64,000 nt of DNA from Gammaproteobacteria bacterium (GCA_024235015.1 JACKNG010000004.1:434001-498000), one strand, 5' to 3'. Positions 19,401 through 27,756 are shown, counted from the stretch's first letter. A program made the numbers and translations. Notes: generated by a model not told the origin, from the letters alone.

Positions 19401-19847
19401 GCGCAATACCTCGAGCACGATGCGCGCTTCTATGCGCCGTTCTATCGCCTGCACTGGGCAAGCGCCGAAGTCGCATGCGGTCGCGTAACGGAGGCCCTGG
19501 CCATCATCGACGACGCACTTGCCGACGCCACCGTGCGCGGCGAGCTGAAGCACGTGGCCGAACTCCACCGCGTTCGCGGTGAATGCCTGCTGCAAGCCCG
19601 CGCGGACGACGCGGAAGCCATGGCGGAACGGTGCTTCCTCGAAGCCCTGGAAGTCGCGCGTGCGCAGGGCGCGAAATCCTGGGAGCTGCGCGCGGTCACG
19701 AGCCTGGCCCGGCTGTGGCAACGGCAGGGGCGCGAGCGCGAGGCCCGGGAACGGCTCCAGGCGGTCTATGACTGGTTCACCGAGGGCTTCGAAACGGCCG
19801 ATCTGCGCGACGCGAGGACGCTCATCGACTCGCTTTCGCGCGCTTGA
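16422..19847 (+). CDS. Cyclase-homology / AAA-type ATPase / TPR signalling protein (paralogue 1)
   Basis: 1141-residue multidomain regulator. Residues 1-50 form a small helical domain also found in the second copy; ~105-285 a class III nucleotide cyclase homology domain; ~295-560 a STAND/AAA_16 ATPase with Walker A GEPGLGKS (330-337) and Walker B ILVEDLHWLD; the rest is helical, TPR-like. The metal Asp residues are Asp118 and Asp162 and the transition-state pair Asn230/Arg234 is present, but the purine-selecting Lys is Gln158. It may make a cyclic nucleotide in response to a ligand sensed by the repeats, or be a non-catalytic switch. The ATG at 16422 is chosen because the N-terminus then aligns residue for residue with the paralogue at 22326. 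Confidence 0.88.
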   Translation: MKFSEVIAAARALVEHNGRVSLRAMRREFELDDDTLADLVEELVEVLGVALLEDGRILIAAGGEPSAATPATATPTVSPAPVRYTPAHLSERIRAEQAALEARGGSGERKIVTALFADLKGSTALIEGLDPEEARALLDPALQLMMDAVHAYEGYVAQVLGDGILALFGAPLAHEDHAQRALNAALRLRDAVRDYGAEVRVGINTGTVVVRAIDKGDLRTDYVPVGHSTNLAARMEQLAEPGAILVTAHTHAYARGWFEFHARGAMDVKGVAEPVEVFELVAASGARSRLDAAVARGLTRFVGREPERQQLLRVYEEVCAGRGQIMAVVGEPGLGKSRLFHEFARGLPDDCRVLGAHPVSHGRGTAYLAVIELLRNWLGIGPDADDASRLAALDRCLAPLGADFVPSRPYLERLLDVGQAPASWAQIDPELRRQRTLDAVKRVFLHESTVSPLVILVEDLHWLDGESQRLFDLLADGIGAARVLLLVNYRPEYQHTWTTRTYYNRIRLAPLVGRDARALLDDLLGTAPALDDAKAEILARTEGTPFFIEEVVQALVEEGVLQGTRGDYALAGDLPALEVPPTVQGVIAARIDRLPERERALLQRLAVIGRTFALPLVHAVCDESDNEVMAMLRVLCEREFVYERHEGGTPGYLFKHALTQDVAYEGLLHARRRVLHERTARAIEQLYAASLDEHLAELAHHYARSDATAEAVDYLHRAGTQAVGRAAYSDADGFLARAVDLLPALPSSAERDQRELALHTELGSVRLSTQGYVSSQVEQHYARAVDLCMQSENDEELVPALAGLFLVQFLRGAHENAQRIAERALSVAETTGTAGDRLTAHYMLSQNLPALGEFDRAGESQRQVAALYEPAEHHVLADRFAEDPGAISLGFEAVTLFIRGYPEQAVERAREANALATALQHDASLAQTLFWSAVVSIERREFAATRIDTERSLKIAARFALGFITLFVNPVHGVALMNSGDPDSGIALIRSSVAQYLEHDARFYAPFYRLHWASAEVACGRVTEALAIIDDALADATVRGELKHVAELHRVRGECLLQARADDAEAMAERCFLEALEVARAQGAKSWELRAVTSLARLWQRQGREREARERLQAVYDWFTEGFETADLRDARTLIDSLSRA

Positions 19848-19907
19848 ACGATGGTTGGAACCTCGCCGCGCGCGAAGCCACCGCGTGCAGCCCGTCTCTT
19901 TCTCCGA

Positions 19908-19991
19908 TCAACGCGTTGAACGCTGGTGTCAGACACCACATGGAATGCGTCCTGCGGCCGATCAACGGCTTGAGCGCCGGTGGCAGACCCC
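19908..19991. repeat. REP pair between convergent genes
   Basis: A complete unit (head ATCAACGCGTTGA, 5-nt spacer, palindrome at 19925-19937) and a decayed one with head ATCAACGGCTTGA and palindrome GGTGGCAGACCCC at 19979-19991, in tandem, same orientation. They fill the gap between the cyclase-like gene and the GMC oxidoreductase gene. Confidence 0.88.
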
Positions 19992-20001
19992 GCCGAGCCT
20001 G

Positions 20002-21570
20002 CTAGATCGCACGTGCCGTCATCTGCGCCGCGATGTGCTCGGCCTGGCGGATGGCCAGGGCGACGATGGTGAGCGTGGGGTTCTCCGCGCCGCCGGTGGT
20101 GAACTGGCTGCCGTCGGAGACGAACAGGTTGGGGATGTCGTGGGCCTGGCCGAAACGGTTGACGACGCCGTCGGCAGGTTTCTCGCTCATGCGGCAGGTA
20201 CCGAGGTTGTGCGAGCTGGGGAAAGGCGGGGTGAGCATGACCTGGCGCGCGCCGACGGCCTCGTAGAGCGCCCGGCCCTGGCGATAGCCGTGTTCGCGCA
20301 TGGCAACGTCGTTGGGGTGGTCGTCGAAATGGACGTGCGCGACCGGCAGGCCGAAGTGGTCGGTGACGGTGTCGTCGAGGGTGATGCGGTTCGTCGCCTG
20401 TGGCATGTCCTCGCCCACCACCCACAGGCCCGCCAGGTTGGCGTAGCCATCGATCATGGCGGTCAGCTCCGGGCCCCAGGCGCCGGGGTCGAGAAAGGCG
20501 GCGGCGAAGGGCAGGCCGGTGCTGATGGTCTCCAGCTCGTAGCCGGCAGCGAAGCCGCGCGTGGGATCGTGGCGTGACTCGTCGGTGATGACGCCGGCCA
20601 TGGTCGTGCCGCGGTAGAAGTGCACCGGTTCGTCGAAGCGCGCGAACACCGAGCCCGAGGTGTGGCGCATGTAGTTCCGCCCCACCTTGCCCGAACTGTT
20701 GGCGAGCCCGTCGGGGTACTTCGACGAGGCCGAGAGCAGCAGCAGGCGCGGTGATTCGAGCGAGTTGCCGGCCACGCACACGATGCGCGCCCGCTGGCGC
20801 TGCTCGCGCCCCGCGGCATCGAAGTAGACCACGCCGGTGACCTGCCCGCGGGCGTCGTGCTCGATGCGGCTGACATGGCACTCGGCACGCAATTCGAGCT
20901 TCCCCGTGGCGATGCCGGCCGGAATCTCGGTGTAGAGCGTCGACCACTTCGCGCCCATTTTGCAGCCGGCGAAACAGAAGCCGAGCTGGCGGCACGCCGC
21001 GCGGCCGGCACGCGGGCGGCTGTTGATGGCCATGTGCCCGGTATGGCAATCCTTGTAACCGAGCTTCTTCGCGCCGTTGTAGAACACCTTGAAATTGTTG
21101 TTGCCGGGCAGGCCGGGGATGCCGTGGGTGCGGGTCACACCCATCTTGTCCTCGGCGCGATCGTAGTAGGGCGCCAGCTCCTCGAGCGTCAGCGGCCAGT
21201 CGAGCAGGTTCGCGCCGTCGAGGGCGCCGTAGGTCGTGCGCGCCTTGAACTCGTGGGCACGGAAACGCAGCGAGGCGCCGGCCCAGTGCGTGGTGGTGCC
21301 GCCGACGCTCTTGCACACCCAGGCCGGCAGGTCGGGAAAGTCGCGGGCAAGGCGGAACGAACCGGAACTCGTGCGCGGATCGCGCCAGGCGAGCTGCTCG
21401 AACGAACCCCACTCGTCGTTGACGAAGCTCGCCGTCGATTGCTGCTTGCCGGCCTCGAGCAGGACGACGCCGATGCCCTTCTGCGCGAGCTCGTTGGCGA
21501 GCGTGCCGCCGCCGGCGCCGGAGCCGACGATGACCACCGCCGAGTCGTCGTCGTGTGCGAACGTGCGCAT
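20002..21570 (-). CDS. GMC-family FAD oxidoreductase (large dehydrogenase subunit)
   Basis: 522-residue glucose-methanol-choline oxidoreductase. The N-terminal dinucleotide-binding motif is VVIVGSGAGGGTLANELA (residues ~12-29); VGGTTTHWAG and the C-terminal SSHNLGTCRMSEKP and DGSQFTTGGAENPTLTIVALA fit the gluconate 2-dehydrogenase / sorbose-dehydrogenase branch. The partner small subunit is encoded directly upstream on the same strand, and the expected reaction is oxidation of a sugar, polyol or alcohol feeding electrons to the membrane. A cytochrome c subunit is not adjacent. ATG at 21570 follows GAAGGAGG. Confidence 0.92.
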   Translation of the reverse strand: MRTFAHDDDSAVVIVGSGAGGGTLANELAQKGIGVVLLEAGKQQSTASFVNDEWGSFEQLAWRDPRTSSGSFRLARDFPDLPAWVCKSVGGTTTHWAGASLRFRAHEFKARTTYGALDGANLLDWPLTLEELAPYYDRAEDKMGVTRTHGIPGLPGNNNFKVFYNGAKKLGYKDCHTGHMAINSRPRAGRAACRQLGFCFAGCKMGAKWSTLYTEIPAGIATGKLELRAECHVSRIEHDARGQVTGVVYFDAAGREQRQRARIVCVAGNSLESPRLLLLSASSKYPDGLANSSGKVGRNYMRHTSGSVFARFDEPVHFYRGTTMAGVITDESRHDPTRGFAAGYELETISTGLPFAAAFLDPGAWGPELTAMIDGYANLAGLWVVGEDMPQATNRITLDDTVTDHFGLPVAHVHFDDHPNDVAMREHGYRQGRALYEAVGARQVMLTPPFPSSHNLGTCRMSEKPADGVVNRFGQAHDIPNLFVSDGSQFTTGGAENPTLTIVALAIRQAEHIAAQMTARAI

Positions 21571-21580
21571 CGCGCCTCCT

Positions 21581-22144
21581 TCAAGCCTTTGCCGGGCTCG
21601 CCGCCGCAGGCGGATCGGGCAACCAGGTGAGATCGTCGAAACCGCGCTCGAGGTAGCCGCCGAACTCGAACGCCGGCCCCTCGTAGCCGAAGTGGGCGAA
21701 GGCCAGCGCGTTGTTGTACAGCGCGACGACGGCCGTCGAGCGCACCTTCTCGAAGAACGGTGTGCCGGCGATGGCGTGGACGTCGCCGAGTTGCGCGGCG
21801 GGCTCGCGGGCGAGCCAGTCGCCATCTGCGCCCTGGTCGAGCGCGGCGACACCCGCGCTGAGCAATGCCCGTGTGTCTGCTTCGGCGGCAGCTTCGTCGA
21901 GCGCCTTCACCACCAGCGCGTACACGGCGTCGTCGAGGGTCGCATGCGGGTAGACGTGGCGGGTGAGCGCGAGCAGCGCGCGCCCGCTACGGGCATCGAG
22001 GTGCGCGAGTTCGAGCGCCCAGGTGCGCGACGGCGCGAGCGTGAGCAGCGCACCCGAGCTTGCCCACAAGGTGCCGTAGAGCGTGGCGCCCGTGGCGAGG
22101 AAATGGCGCCGCGTGATGCCGCCGGCGTGCCCAGCCTCGTTCAT
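21581..22144 (-). CDS. Gluconate 2-dehydrogenase subunit 3-like protein, Tat-exported
   Basis: 187-residue small subunit. The twin-arginine signal TRRHFLATGATLYGTLW is at residues 12-28, and the mature part has the helical gluconate_2-dh3 pattern (ALTRHVYPHATLDDAVYALVVKAL, FFEKVRSTAVVALYNN). The large subunit has no signal of its own, so this protein probably carries the folded FAD subunit through the Tat system to the periplasm. ATG at 22144 follows GGGGAGGGGG; the stop is 10 bases before the large-subunit start, so they form an operon. It is divergent from the second cyclase-like gene. Confidence 0.85.
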   Translation of the reverse strand: MNEAGHAGGITRRHFLATGATLYGTLWASSGALLTLAPSRTWALELAHLDARSGRALLALTRHVYPHATLDDAVYALVVKALDEAAAEADTRALLSAGVAALDQGADGDWLAREPAAQLGDVHAIAGTPFFEKVRSTAVVALYNNALAFAHFGYEGPAFEFGGYLERGFDDLTWLPDPPAAASPAKA

Positions 22145-22325
22145 GCCGCCCCCTCCCCGGTGCGCACGAGGCCCGATTGTCGACCTGCGTGGCGCAGAAC
22201 GCAAAACGTTTGCCTGCGGACGCGGGTTCGCGAGGGTGCCGATGAGCGCCGTCCGCGATTGAATTCGGCCGCCTGATCGAGTGTGATGATCCGACACGCC
22301 GGCCACCGGGGGGGAAGGCCGTCCC

Positions 22326-25300
22326 ATGAGCCTGCTCGACGACACCGCGCGCGTGCGCGATCACCTCGAACGCCACGGCCGCGTGTCCTACCGCGTGCTC
22401 AAGCGTGAGTTCGGCCTCGACGACGACGGCCTCGAGGACATCCTCGAAGAGCTGGTCGACATCCAGGGCGTGGCTGCGCGCGGCGACAAGGCGCTGAGCT
22501 GGACGGGCGGTGCGTCACCGCCGGCCGACCCCGCGGCGCCTGCCCGTGAGCCTCGCACCTACACGCCGAAGCACCTCGCCGACAAGATCCTGCAATCGCG
22601 CGCCGCGCTCGAAGGCGAGCGCAAGCAGGTCACCGTGCTGTTCTGTGACATCCAGCGTTCGATGGAACTGGCGCGACGGCTCGACGCCGAGGAATGGCAC
22701 CAGGTACTCGACGGTTACTTCGAGTGTCTCGCCGTGGCGGTGCACCGCTACGAGGGCACCATCAACCAATACACCGGCGACGGCATCATGGCCCTGTTCG
22801 GCGCGCCCATCGCACACGAGGACCATGCCCGGCGTGCCTGCTACGCGGCGCTCGAGGCCCGTGCGGCGCTGGCCGGGTACGCCGAGGGTCTGCGCCTCGA
22901 TCGCGGCATTGATCTGGGTGTGCGTATGGGCCTCAACTCGGGCGAGGTGGTGGTGGGGCGCATCGGCGACGACCTGCGCATGGACTACACCGCCCAGGGC
23001 CACACCGTGGGGCTGGCTCAGCGTATGGAGCAACTCGCCGGCGCCGGCCACATCTGCCTCGGCGAGGCGACCGCCCGCCTGGTCGAAGGCTTCTTCGAGG
23101 TGCGCGACCTCGGCCTCGCCAGCCCGCGCGGCACGGCGCCGGTGCACGTGTTCGAACTCGAACGTGCCAACGAATCGCGCACGCGGCTCGACGTCGCGCG
23201 GGCCCGCGGGCTGACCCGTTTCGTCGGCCGCGCCGACGAGCAGCGCGCGCTAGAGGCCGCACTGGCCCGCGCGCGCGCCGGTCACGGCCAGGTCGTCGGC
23301 GTGGTCGGCGCGGCCGGGCTCGGCAAGAGCCGGCTGTGCTTCGAGTTCGTCGAGCGCTGCCGCGCCGAAGGCCTGACCGTCACCGAGGCGCACTGTCCGG
23401 CGCACGGGCGCAACATCCCCTTCCTGCCGATCCTCGAACTGCTGCGCAGCTATTTCGACGTGCGAGGCGACGACAGCCCCGAGCAGGCACGGCGCAAGGT
23501 CGCGGGCACCCTGGCCCTGCTCGACGACAGCCTGCGCGAAGCGCTGCCCGTGCTGTTCGATTTCATGGGCATCGCCGAGGCCGACGAAAGCACGGCCCAG
23601 ACCGATCGCCAGCAGCGCCTGGTCGCCCTCGTCCACGGCCTGTTCCGTGCCCACACCGCGCGCGACCGGCCGGGGCTCGTCGTGATCGACGATCTGCATT
23701 GGATCGATTCCGGCAGCGATGCCTTGCTCGCCCAGGTCGTGGCGGCCGCTGCCGGCAGCCGCAGTCTGGTGCTGCTCAACTTCCGTCCCGAGTACAGCGC
23801 ACCCTGGATGCGCTCGGCGCACTACCAGCAGCTGCCCCTGGTGCCGCTGGGCGAGCACGAGCTGCGCGAGCTGGTGGCGCACCTGCTCGGCCCCGAGCCG
23901 GCCCTCGCGGAGCTAGCTGGCCGTATCGTCGCCTGGACCGGCGGCAACCCCTTCTACACCGAGGAGGTGGTGCAGAACCTGGTCGAGACCGGCGCGCTTG
24001 CCGGACGCCGCTGCGCCTACCGGCTGGTCGAGAACGTCGCGGCCCTGGCCGCGCCGCCCAACGTGCATGCCGTGCTCGCCGCGCGCATCGACCGCCTGGC
24101 CGAGGTTCCGAAGCGGCTGCTGCAGGTTGCGGCCGTGATCGGCCGCGAGTTCGCCGAGTCCGTACTGGCCGCGGTCGACGGCCTCGGCGGTGAGCAGCGC
24201 GCCGCTGCCCTCGAACAGCTGAAAACCGCGGACTTCGTCTTCGAGCGCGCGCTCTATCCGCGGGCGGAGTACGGCTTCAAGCACCCGCTGACCCACGAGG
24301 TTGCCTACAACACGGTACTCAGGCAGCGCCGCGCCGAGATTCATCGCCGGGTTGCCGAGGTCATCGAGCGCAGCGCGGGTGAGACGATCGAAGCGTGTGC
24401 GGCGACCATTGCCTATCACCGCGAACACTCCGATGACCCGCTGAGCGCGGTGCCCTGGCACGCGCGGGCAGCGGACTGGGGTGGCCATCGTGATATCGCA
24501 GCGTCCGTGCATCACCTGCGGCGCATGCTCGAACTGCTCGAATCGGCCGGCGTCGATCCTGCCGCGGACGCCTGGCGCATGCAGGCCTGCTCGGGGCTGA
24601 TCTTCCTGGCCTACCGGATTGGTGCACCCGACCGGGAAGTGGAAGGCCTGCTCGACCAGGGCGTCGCGGCGGCGACCCGCATCGGACGCGGTGCCCAGGC
24701 CGCGCTGTTCACCGGGATGCACGGCATGTACCTGGGTGTCGGGCGGGGCGACTGCGCGGCCTACTGGCGGGCCGGGGTCGCGGCGGCACGCGCAGCGGAC
24801 GCGATCGACGATCCCGAGCTGCAATACTGCGCACGGATCTTCCACCTGTGGGGCGCCATGTTCAGTGGTCGCCTGGAGGAAGCGCGGCAGGTCGGCGCCG
24901 ACGTCTTGGCGCGCAACGACAGCAGGCTCGATTTCGGCCGCCGTTACATGCTGCAAAGCCCGTTGACCGCGCACTTCGTCGGCCTCGCGTTCGCCGAACT
25001 CGCGCGTGGCGACCTCGGGGCAGCCGAGGGCCTTGTCGCTCGTGCATTACCCCTTGCACGGGCGGAACGTGACGCCGAGAGCGAGGCAGGGATTGCGGCC
25101 TTGCTCGCGCGTTGTGGCGGCTTGCGCGGCGATCACGCCGCCCGGCGCCGTTACGCGCGCGAGGCCTGCGAGACCGGCATGCGTTCGGAGAGCCTCCTCG
25201 GCCAGATCTTCGGTCCCATGCATTTCGGTTTGGCCCTGGTGGCCGACGGCGCGTTCGAAGAAGGCCTCGCCCGCCTCGAGCAGGTACGCAAGCTCATCGA

Positions 25301-25724
25301 CGACACTGAAGGCGTGCTGATGCTGTCAGGCCTGGTCGATGCGCATCGCGCTGAGGTGTGGCTGCGGATCGGCGACCTCGACGAAGCACAGCGGCTCGCC
25401 GGGCACGCGGTCGATTTCAACCGCACCGGCGAAATCTTCTTCGACCTCTCGCCCTGGCCGATCCTGGCGGAGATCGAGATTGCACGTGGCGATGCACGCG
25501 CGGCAGGCGAGACCCTCGCCGAGCTGGCGGCGATCATCGAGCGTACCGGCGCGCGCGGCACGGCACCGGCGCTGCACGGCCTGCGCGCGCTGTTCGCGCT
25601 GGCTTTCGGCGGTGAATGGGATGTGGCAGCCGAACGCGCCGCGGCGCACGCGCTCTGCCGCACGCTCGGCATGCCGGGCGAGGCCGCGCGGATCGATGCG
25701 CTGCTGCGCGGCCGGGGCGGCTGA
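22326..25724 (+). CDS. Cyclase-homology / AAA-type ATPase / TPR signalling protein (paralogue 2)
   Basis: 1132-residue paralogue of the protein encoded at 16422-19847, with the same domain order: helical N-domain (1-50), cyclase homology domain (~98-275), STAND/AAA_16 ATPase (Walker A GAAGLGKS, Walker B LVVIDDLHWID) and helical repeats. Metal Asp residues Asp108 and Asp152 are kept, but the purine-selecting Lys is Gln148 and the transition-state Asn is Gly229 (Arg233 kept), so it departs further from catalytic cyclases than its neighbour. ATG at 22326; it is divergent from the GMC small-subunit gene, 181 bases apart. The two paralogues bracket the GMC operon, which suggests local duplication and a link to its regulation; that link is inference. 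Confidence 0.88.
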   Translation: MSLLDDTARVRDHLERHGRVSYRVLKREFGLDDDGLEDILEELVDIQGVAARGDKALSWTGGASPPADPAAPAREPRTYTPKHLADKILQSRAALEGERKQVTVLFCDIQRSMELARRLDAEEWHQVLDGYFECLAVAVHRYEGTINQYTGDGIMALFGAPIAHEDHARRACYAALEARAALAGYAEGLRLDRGIDLGVRMGLNSGEVVVGRIGDDLRMDYTAQGHTVGLAQRMEQLAGAGHICLGEATARLVEGFFEVRDLGLASPRGTAPVHVFELERANESRTRLDVARARGLTRFVGRADEQRALEAALARARAGHGQVVGVVGAAGLGKSRLCFEFVERCRAEGLTVTEAHCPAHGRNIPFLPILELLRSYFDVRGDDSPEQARRKVAGTLALLDDSLREALPVLFDFMGIAEADESTAQTDRQQRLVALVHGLFRAHTARDRPGLVVIDDLHWIDSGSDALLAQVVAAAAGSRSLVLLNFRPEYSAPWMRSAHYQQLPLVPLGEHELRELVAHLLGPEPALAELAGRIVAWTGGNPFYTEEVVQNLVETGALAGRRCAYRLVENVAALAAPPNVHAVLAARIDRLAEVPKRLLQVAAVIGREFAESVLAAVDGLGGEQRAAALEQLKTADFVFERALYPRAEYGFKHPLTHEVAYNTVLRQRRAEIHRRVAEVIERSAGETIEACAATIAYHREHSDDPLSAVPWHARAADWGGHRDIAASVHHLRRMLELLESAGVDPAADAWRMQACSGLIFLAYRIGAPDREVEGLLDQGVAAATRIGRGAQAALFTGMHGMYLGVGRGDCAAYWRAGVAAARAADAIDDPELQYCARIFHLWGAMFSGRLEEARQVGADVLARNDSRLDFGRRYMLQSPLTAHFVGLAFAELARGDLGAAEGLVARALPLARAERDAESEAGIAALLARCGGLRGDHAARRRYAREACETGMRSESLLGQIFGPMHFGLALVADGAFEEGLARLEQVRKLIDDTEGVLMLSGLVDAHRAEVWLRIGDLDEAQRLAGHAVDFNRTGEIFFDLSPWPILAEIEIARGDARAAGETLAELAAIIERTGARGTAPALHGLRALFALAFGGEWDVAAERAAAHALCRTLGMPGEAARIDALLRGRGG

Positions 25725-26054
25725 CCGGCTGCATTGCTGCCGTCGGGCACTGCCAGCGCACCGGCGCCGGTCTGAACGGACGATGCGGCGCTTCGCGTCT
25801 CCGACTCCAACGCAGTCCCGGCCGGTCGGGGTGAGTCCGATGGCACGGTTCCATTGCGCCTGAGCGCACGCACCACGTGCGCCGATGACAGAGCATCGGC
25901 TGCCTTTCGAGTCCCCGCGCGGTTCTGCCGAGTGGCAACTCCCACATTGACGGCTATCCCGTCACGTATTCCGCTGCCCGTGGACTACGGTTGAACAGAC
26001 GCGGCATTTCGCCACGTCATCGCTACAAGCAAGACACTGAAGAGGAGAGAGGTC
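25725..26054. other. 330-base intergenic region
   Basis: No gene, REP or RNA recognised. A TTGACG at 25947-25952 could be a -35 element for the downstream small gene, but no matching -10 box stands at the right distance. Confidence 0.4.
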
Positions 26055-26441
26055 ATGCCCATAGGAAAAGAAGTCGGCGCGTTCACGTCGACCGCCACGT
26101 CGATGACCCAGGCCATCGACGGCGCGGGCAAGCGTACGTTCACGATGAACTTCGAGGGGAGCGTCAGCGGCGGTTGGGAGGGCGCCGGATTGAGCACGAT
26201 TCATGCGACCGCAGCCAATGATGATTTGAGCGCGGGTACCTTCACCGGCAACTTCGCCGTGTACCTCGAGGGCGGCGGCGTCGCCGCCGGCAGCGGCAGC
26301 GGTGTGTTCGGCAGCTGCGGCGAACACAAGTGGCAGTTGAACGGGGTCGGTCTGCTGACCGACGGCACCCGTCTTGCGTTCGAGAGCACACTGGCGCTCG
26401 ACGGCCGCAGCCTGAACGGCAAGATGTACGAGATCGGCTGA
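26055..26441 (+). CDS. Uncharacterised 128-residue Gly-rich protein with its own terminator
   Basis: Small protein with alternating Gly/Thr/Ser-rich strands (GTFTGNFAVYLEGGGVAAGSGSG), consistent with a beta-barrel or beta-sandwich, loosely like the allene-oxide-cyclase-barrel/DUF3224 type; I cannot assign it. No signal peptide. The strong site AGGAGAG precedes the ATG, and a perfect intrinsic terminator starts 20 bases after the stop, so it is probably a well-expressed single-gene unit. Confidence 0.7.
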   Translation: MPIGKEVGAFTSTATSMTQAIDGAGKRTFTMNFEGSVSGGWEGAGLSTIHATAANDDLSAGTFTGNFAVYLEGGGVAAGSGSGVFGSCGEHKWQLNGVGLLTDGTRLAFESTLALDGRSLNGKMYEIG

Positions 26442-26461
26442 TCTCCCACCATCCGGCCCTT

Positions 26462-26492
26462 GTGAAGCCCGCTTCTGCGGGCTTCACTTTTT
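26462..26492 (+). terminator. Rho-independent terminator
   Basis: Perfect 11-bp stem GTGAAGCCCGC / GCGGGCTTCAC (26462-26472 and 26477-26487) with a TTCT loop, followed by TTTTT (26488-26492). It is the clearest intrinsic terminator in the window. Confidence 0.95.
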
Positions 26493-26508
26493 GGGGCACG
26501 GTCTCGAT

Positions 26509-26521
26509 GGTGTCTGACACC
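26509..26521. repeat. Single REP palindrome after the terminator
   Basis: Exact GGTGTCTGACACC, 17 bases after the terminator T-tract; the inverted head that follows (GGGGATTAAGTGCTCGAA) is degenerate. Confidence 0.8.
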
Positions 26522-26566
26522 GGGGATTAAGTGCTCGAAAGGGAAAAAAGCCCGGAGGATCACGGC

Positions 26567-26911
26567 GTGCATGACGACAACCCGCAGCTCGACGGCCGCG
26601 TCTACGAGTACACCTACGACGACGGCGGTTCCGTGGTGCTCGAATTCGATGACGGACGCCTCGCCTACCGCTGGCTTTCCGGCCCCTTCGCAGGCGTCGC
26701 GCAGAATGCGCTCGAGTACCGGGCCCGCGTAATCGGTAACGGCGTTCTGGTGGTCAACTGGCACGATGCCGCGAACGGTAATTTCGTCACCCTGCTTCTC
26801 GACCCCGGCCACCGCACCATCTACTCGTCCGGCATCATCGGCTACGGCAGGGACGACATGACGACCTTGTTCGACGTTGGGCGGATTACGCGCGCCCCTG
26901 GGGGTGCCTGA
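26567..26911 (+). CDS. MoaF-like beta-barrel protein
   Basis: 114-residue small protein resembling the MoaF-related barrel family, with VYEYTYDDGGSVVLEFDDGRLAYRW and VLVVNWHDAANGNFVTLLLD. Such proteins resemble lipocalin-like ligand binders; the function is unknown and there is no molybdopterin gene here. I chose GTG at 26567 because GGAGG is 8 bases upstream (26554-26558); a GTG 36 bases earlier lies against the REP and lacks a site. The stop codon overlaps a decayed REP palindrome. Confidence 0.7.
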   Translation: MHDDNPQLDGRVYEYTYDDGGSVVLEFDDGRLAYRWLSGPFAGVAQNALEYRARVIGNGVLVVNWHDAANGNFVTLLLDPGHRTIYSSGIIGYGRDDMTTLFDVGRITRAPGGA

Positions 26912-26915
26912 CACC
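26903..26915. repeat. Decayed REP palindrome over the MoaF-like stop codon
   Basis: GGTGCCTGACACC, one mismatch from the consensus, with the TGA stop at 26909-26911 inside it. Confidence 0.6.
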
Positions 26916-27127
26916 CGGGGCAACGTGTGACGCCGCCGCGCGGCGACGTGGCGCGGAGCTCGCTGGTGTCTTTGCAGGGGGCGGATGGTACCGACGGATG
27001 CCCGGCTTCAAGAGGCCGTCGGCGCGCTCCGGATCCCCCCGGCAAGGCCCGCTCGAAGCGCCACTGACAGCCTTGCCCAGGAATCTGTCAGGTCCGCCGG
27101 GCAGGCTCTCAACCCATTGAGTACATT

Positions 27128-27145
27128 GTCTTGATTCGTCAAGAC
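27128..27145. promoter_or_regulatory. Inverted repeat upstream of the toxin-antitoxin operon (candidate operator)
   Basis: GTCTTGA (27128-27134), TTCG, TCAAGAC (27139-27145): a perfect 7-bp inverted repeat, 19 bases before the antitoxin start. It fits an autoregulatory operator bound by the antitoxin; equally, it could form a UUCG-capped hairpin in the 5' UTR. Confidence 0.5.
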
Positions 27146-27164
27146 GCCGACCTGTACTGGATTC

Positions 27165-27377
27165 ATGCCAACCATCAAGATCAGCTCCAAGGTCGACGCA
27201 GACGCCTGGGAAGACCTGCGTGCCCTGGCCGCGGAGAGCCACCAGAGCATCTCGGGCCTGCTCAGCGAAGCGGTGAACGATTACGTGCGGCGGCGGCGCG
27301 TGCGACCGGCCGTCCTGCAACATCTCGAAGATTCCATCGTCGCCAACGAGGAACTGGGCCGGCGCCTTGCCGAATAA
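27165..27377 (+). CDS. Ribbon-helix-helix-type antitoxin
   Basis: 70-residue protein starting MPTIKISSKVDADAWEDLRALA, an RHH/CopG-like DNA-binding N-terminus (beta strand, then two helices), followed by a charged C-terminal tail that would wrap the toxin. It is encoded directly upstream of, and overlapping by 11 bases, a Doc-family toxin, the standard order for type II modules. ATG at 27165. Likely represses its own promoter through the upstream inverted repeat. Confidence 0.8.
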   Translation: MPTIKISSKVDADAWEDLRALAAESHQSISGLLSEAVNDYVRRRRVRPAVLQHLEDSIVANEELGRRLAE

Positions 27378-27756
27378 GGTCGTCGCATTCCTTTCGCGGG
27401 ACGAGGTTCGCGCGATCCATGAGCGCCTGATCGCAATTTTCGGTGGTCCACCGGGCGTGCGCGACCCGGGCTTACTGGAGAGTGCGCTCTACCGGCCGCA
27501 GACCGGCTACTACGCCGACCTCGTCGCCATGGCAGCGGCACTGTTCGAATCGCTGTTGATGAACCATCCATTCGTCGATGGCAAGAAGCGCGTCGCTTTC
27601 TTTGCCACCGACGTATTCCTGCGCCTGAACGGTTGGTGCATCGTCGTCGAGCCCGCGCCGGCCCATGCCTTCCTCATCGAATGCCTCGAGCACGGGCGAG
27701 CGGACTTCGAACATCTCGAGCCCTGGCTGCGTGACCACGTCTTCCCGCTCGCTTGA
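27367..27756 (+). CDS. Doc/Fic-family toxin
   Basis: 129-residue death-on-curing protein. The Fic motif HPFVDGKKRVAF is at residues 67-78; the canonical form is HPFxDGNKR, so Asn is replaced by Lys73, while the catalytic His67 and the Lys-Arg pair remain. The conserved PGLLESALYRPQ block (34-45) is typical of Doc proteins, which phosphorylate EF-Tu. The frame opens with TTG at 27367, inside the antitoxin gene; no ATG or GTG near it keeps the conserved N-terminus, so translational coupling is likely. Confidence 0.85.
   Translation: MPNKVVAFLSRDEVRAIHERLIAIFGGPPGVRDPGLLESALYRPQTGYYADLVAMAAALFESLLMNHPFVDGKKRVAFFATDVFLRLNGWCIVVEPAPAHAFLIECLEHGRADFEHLEPWLRDHVFPLA

Noticed and set aside
22326..25724. 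Pseudogene status for the second cyclase-like protein because of lost catalytic residues
   Set aside because: The frame is intact over 1132 residues with conserved Walker motifs, so it is probably a functional protein, catalytic or not.
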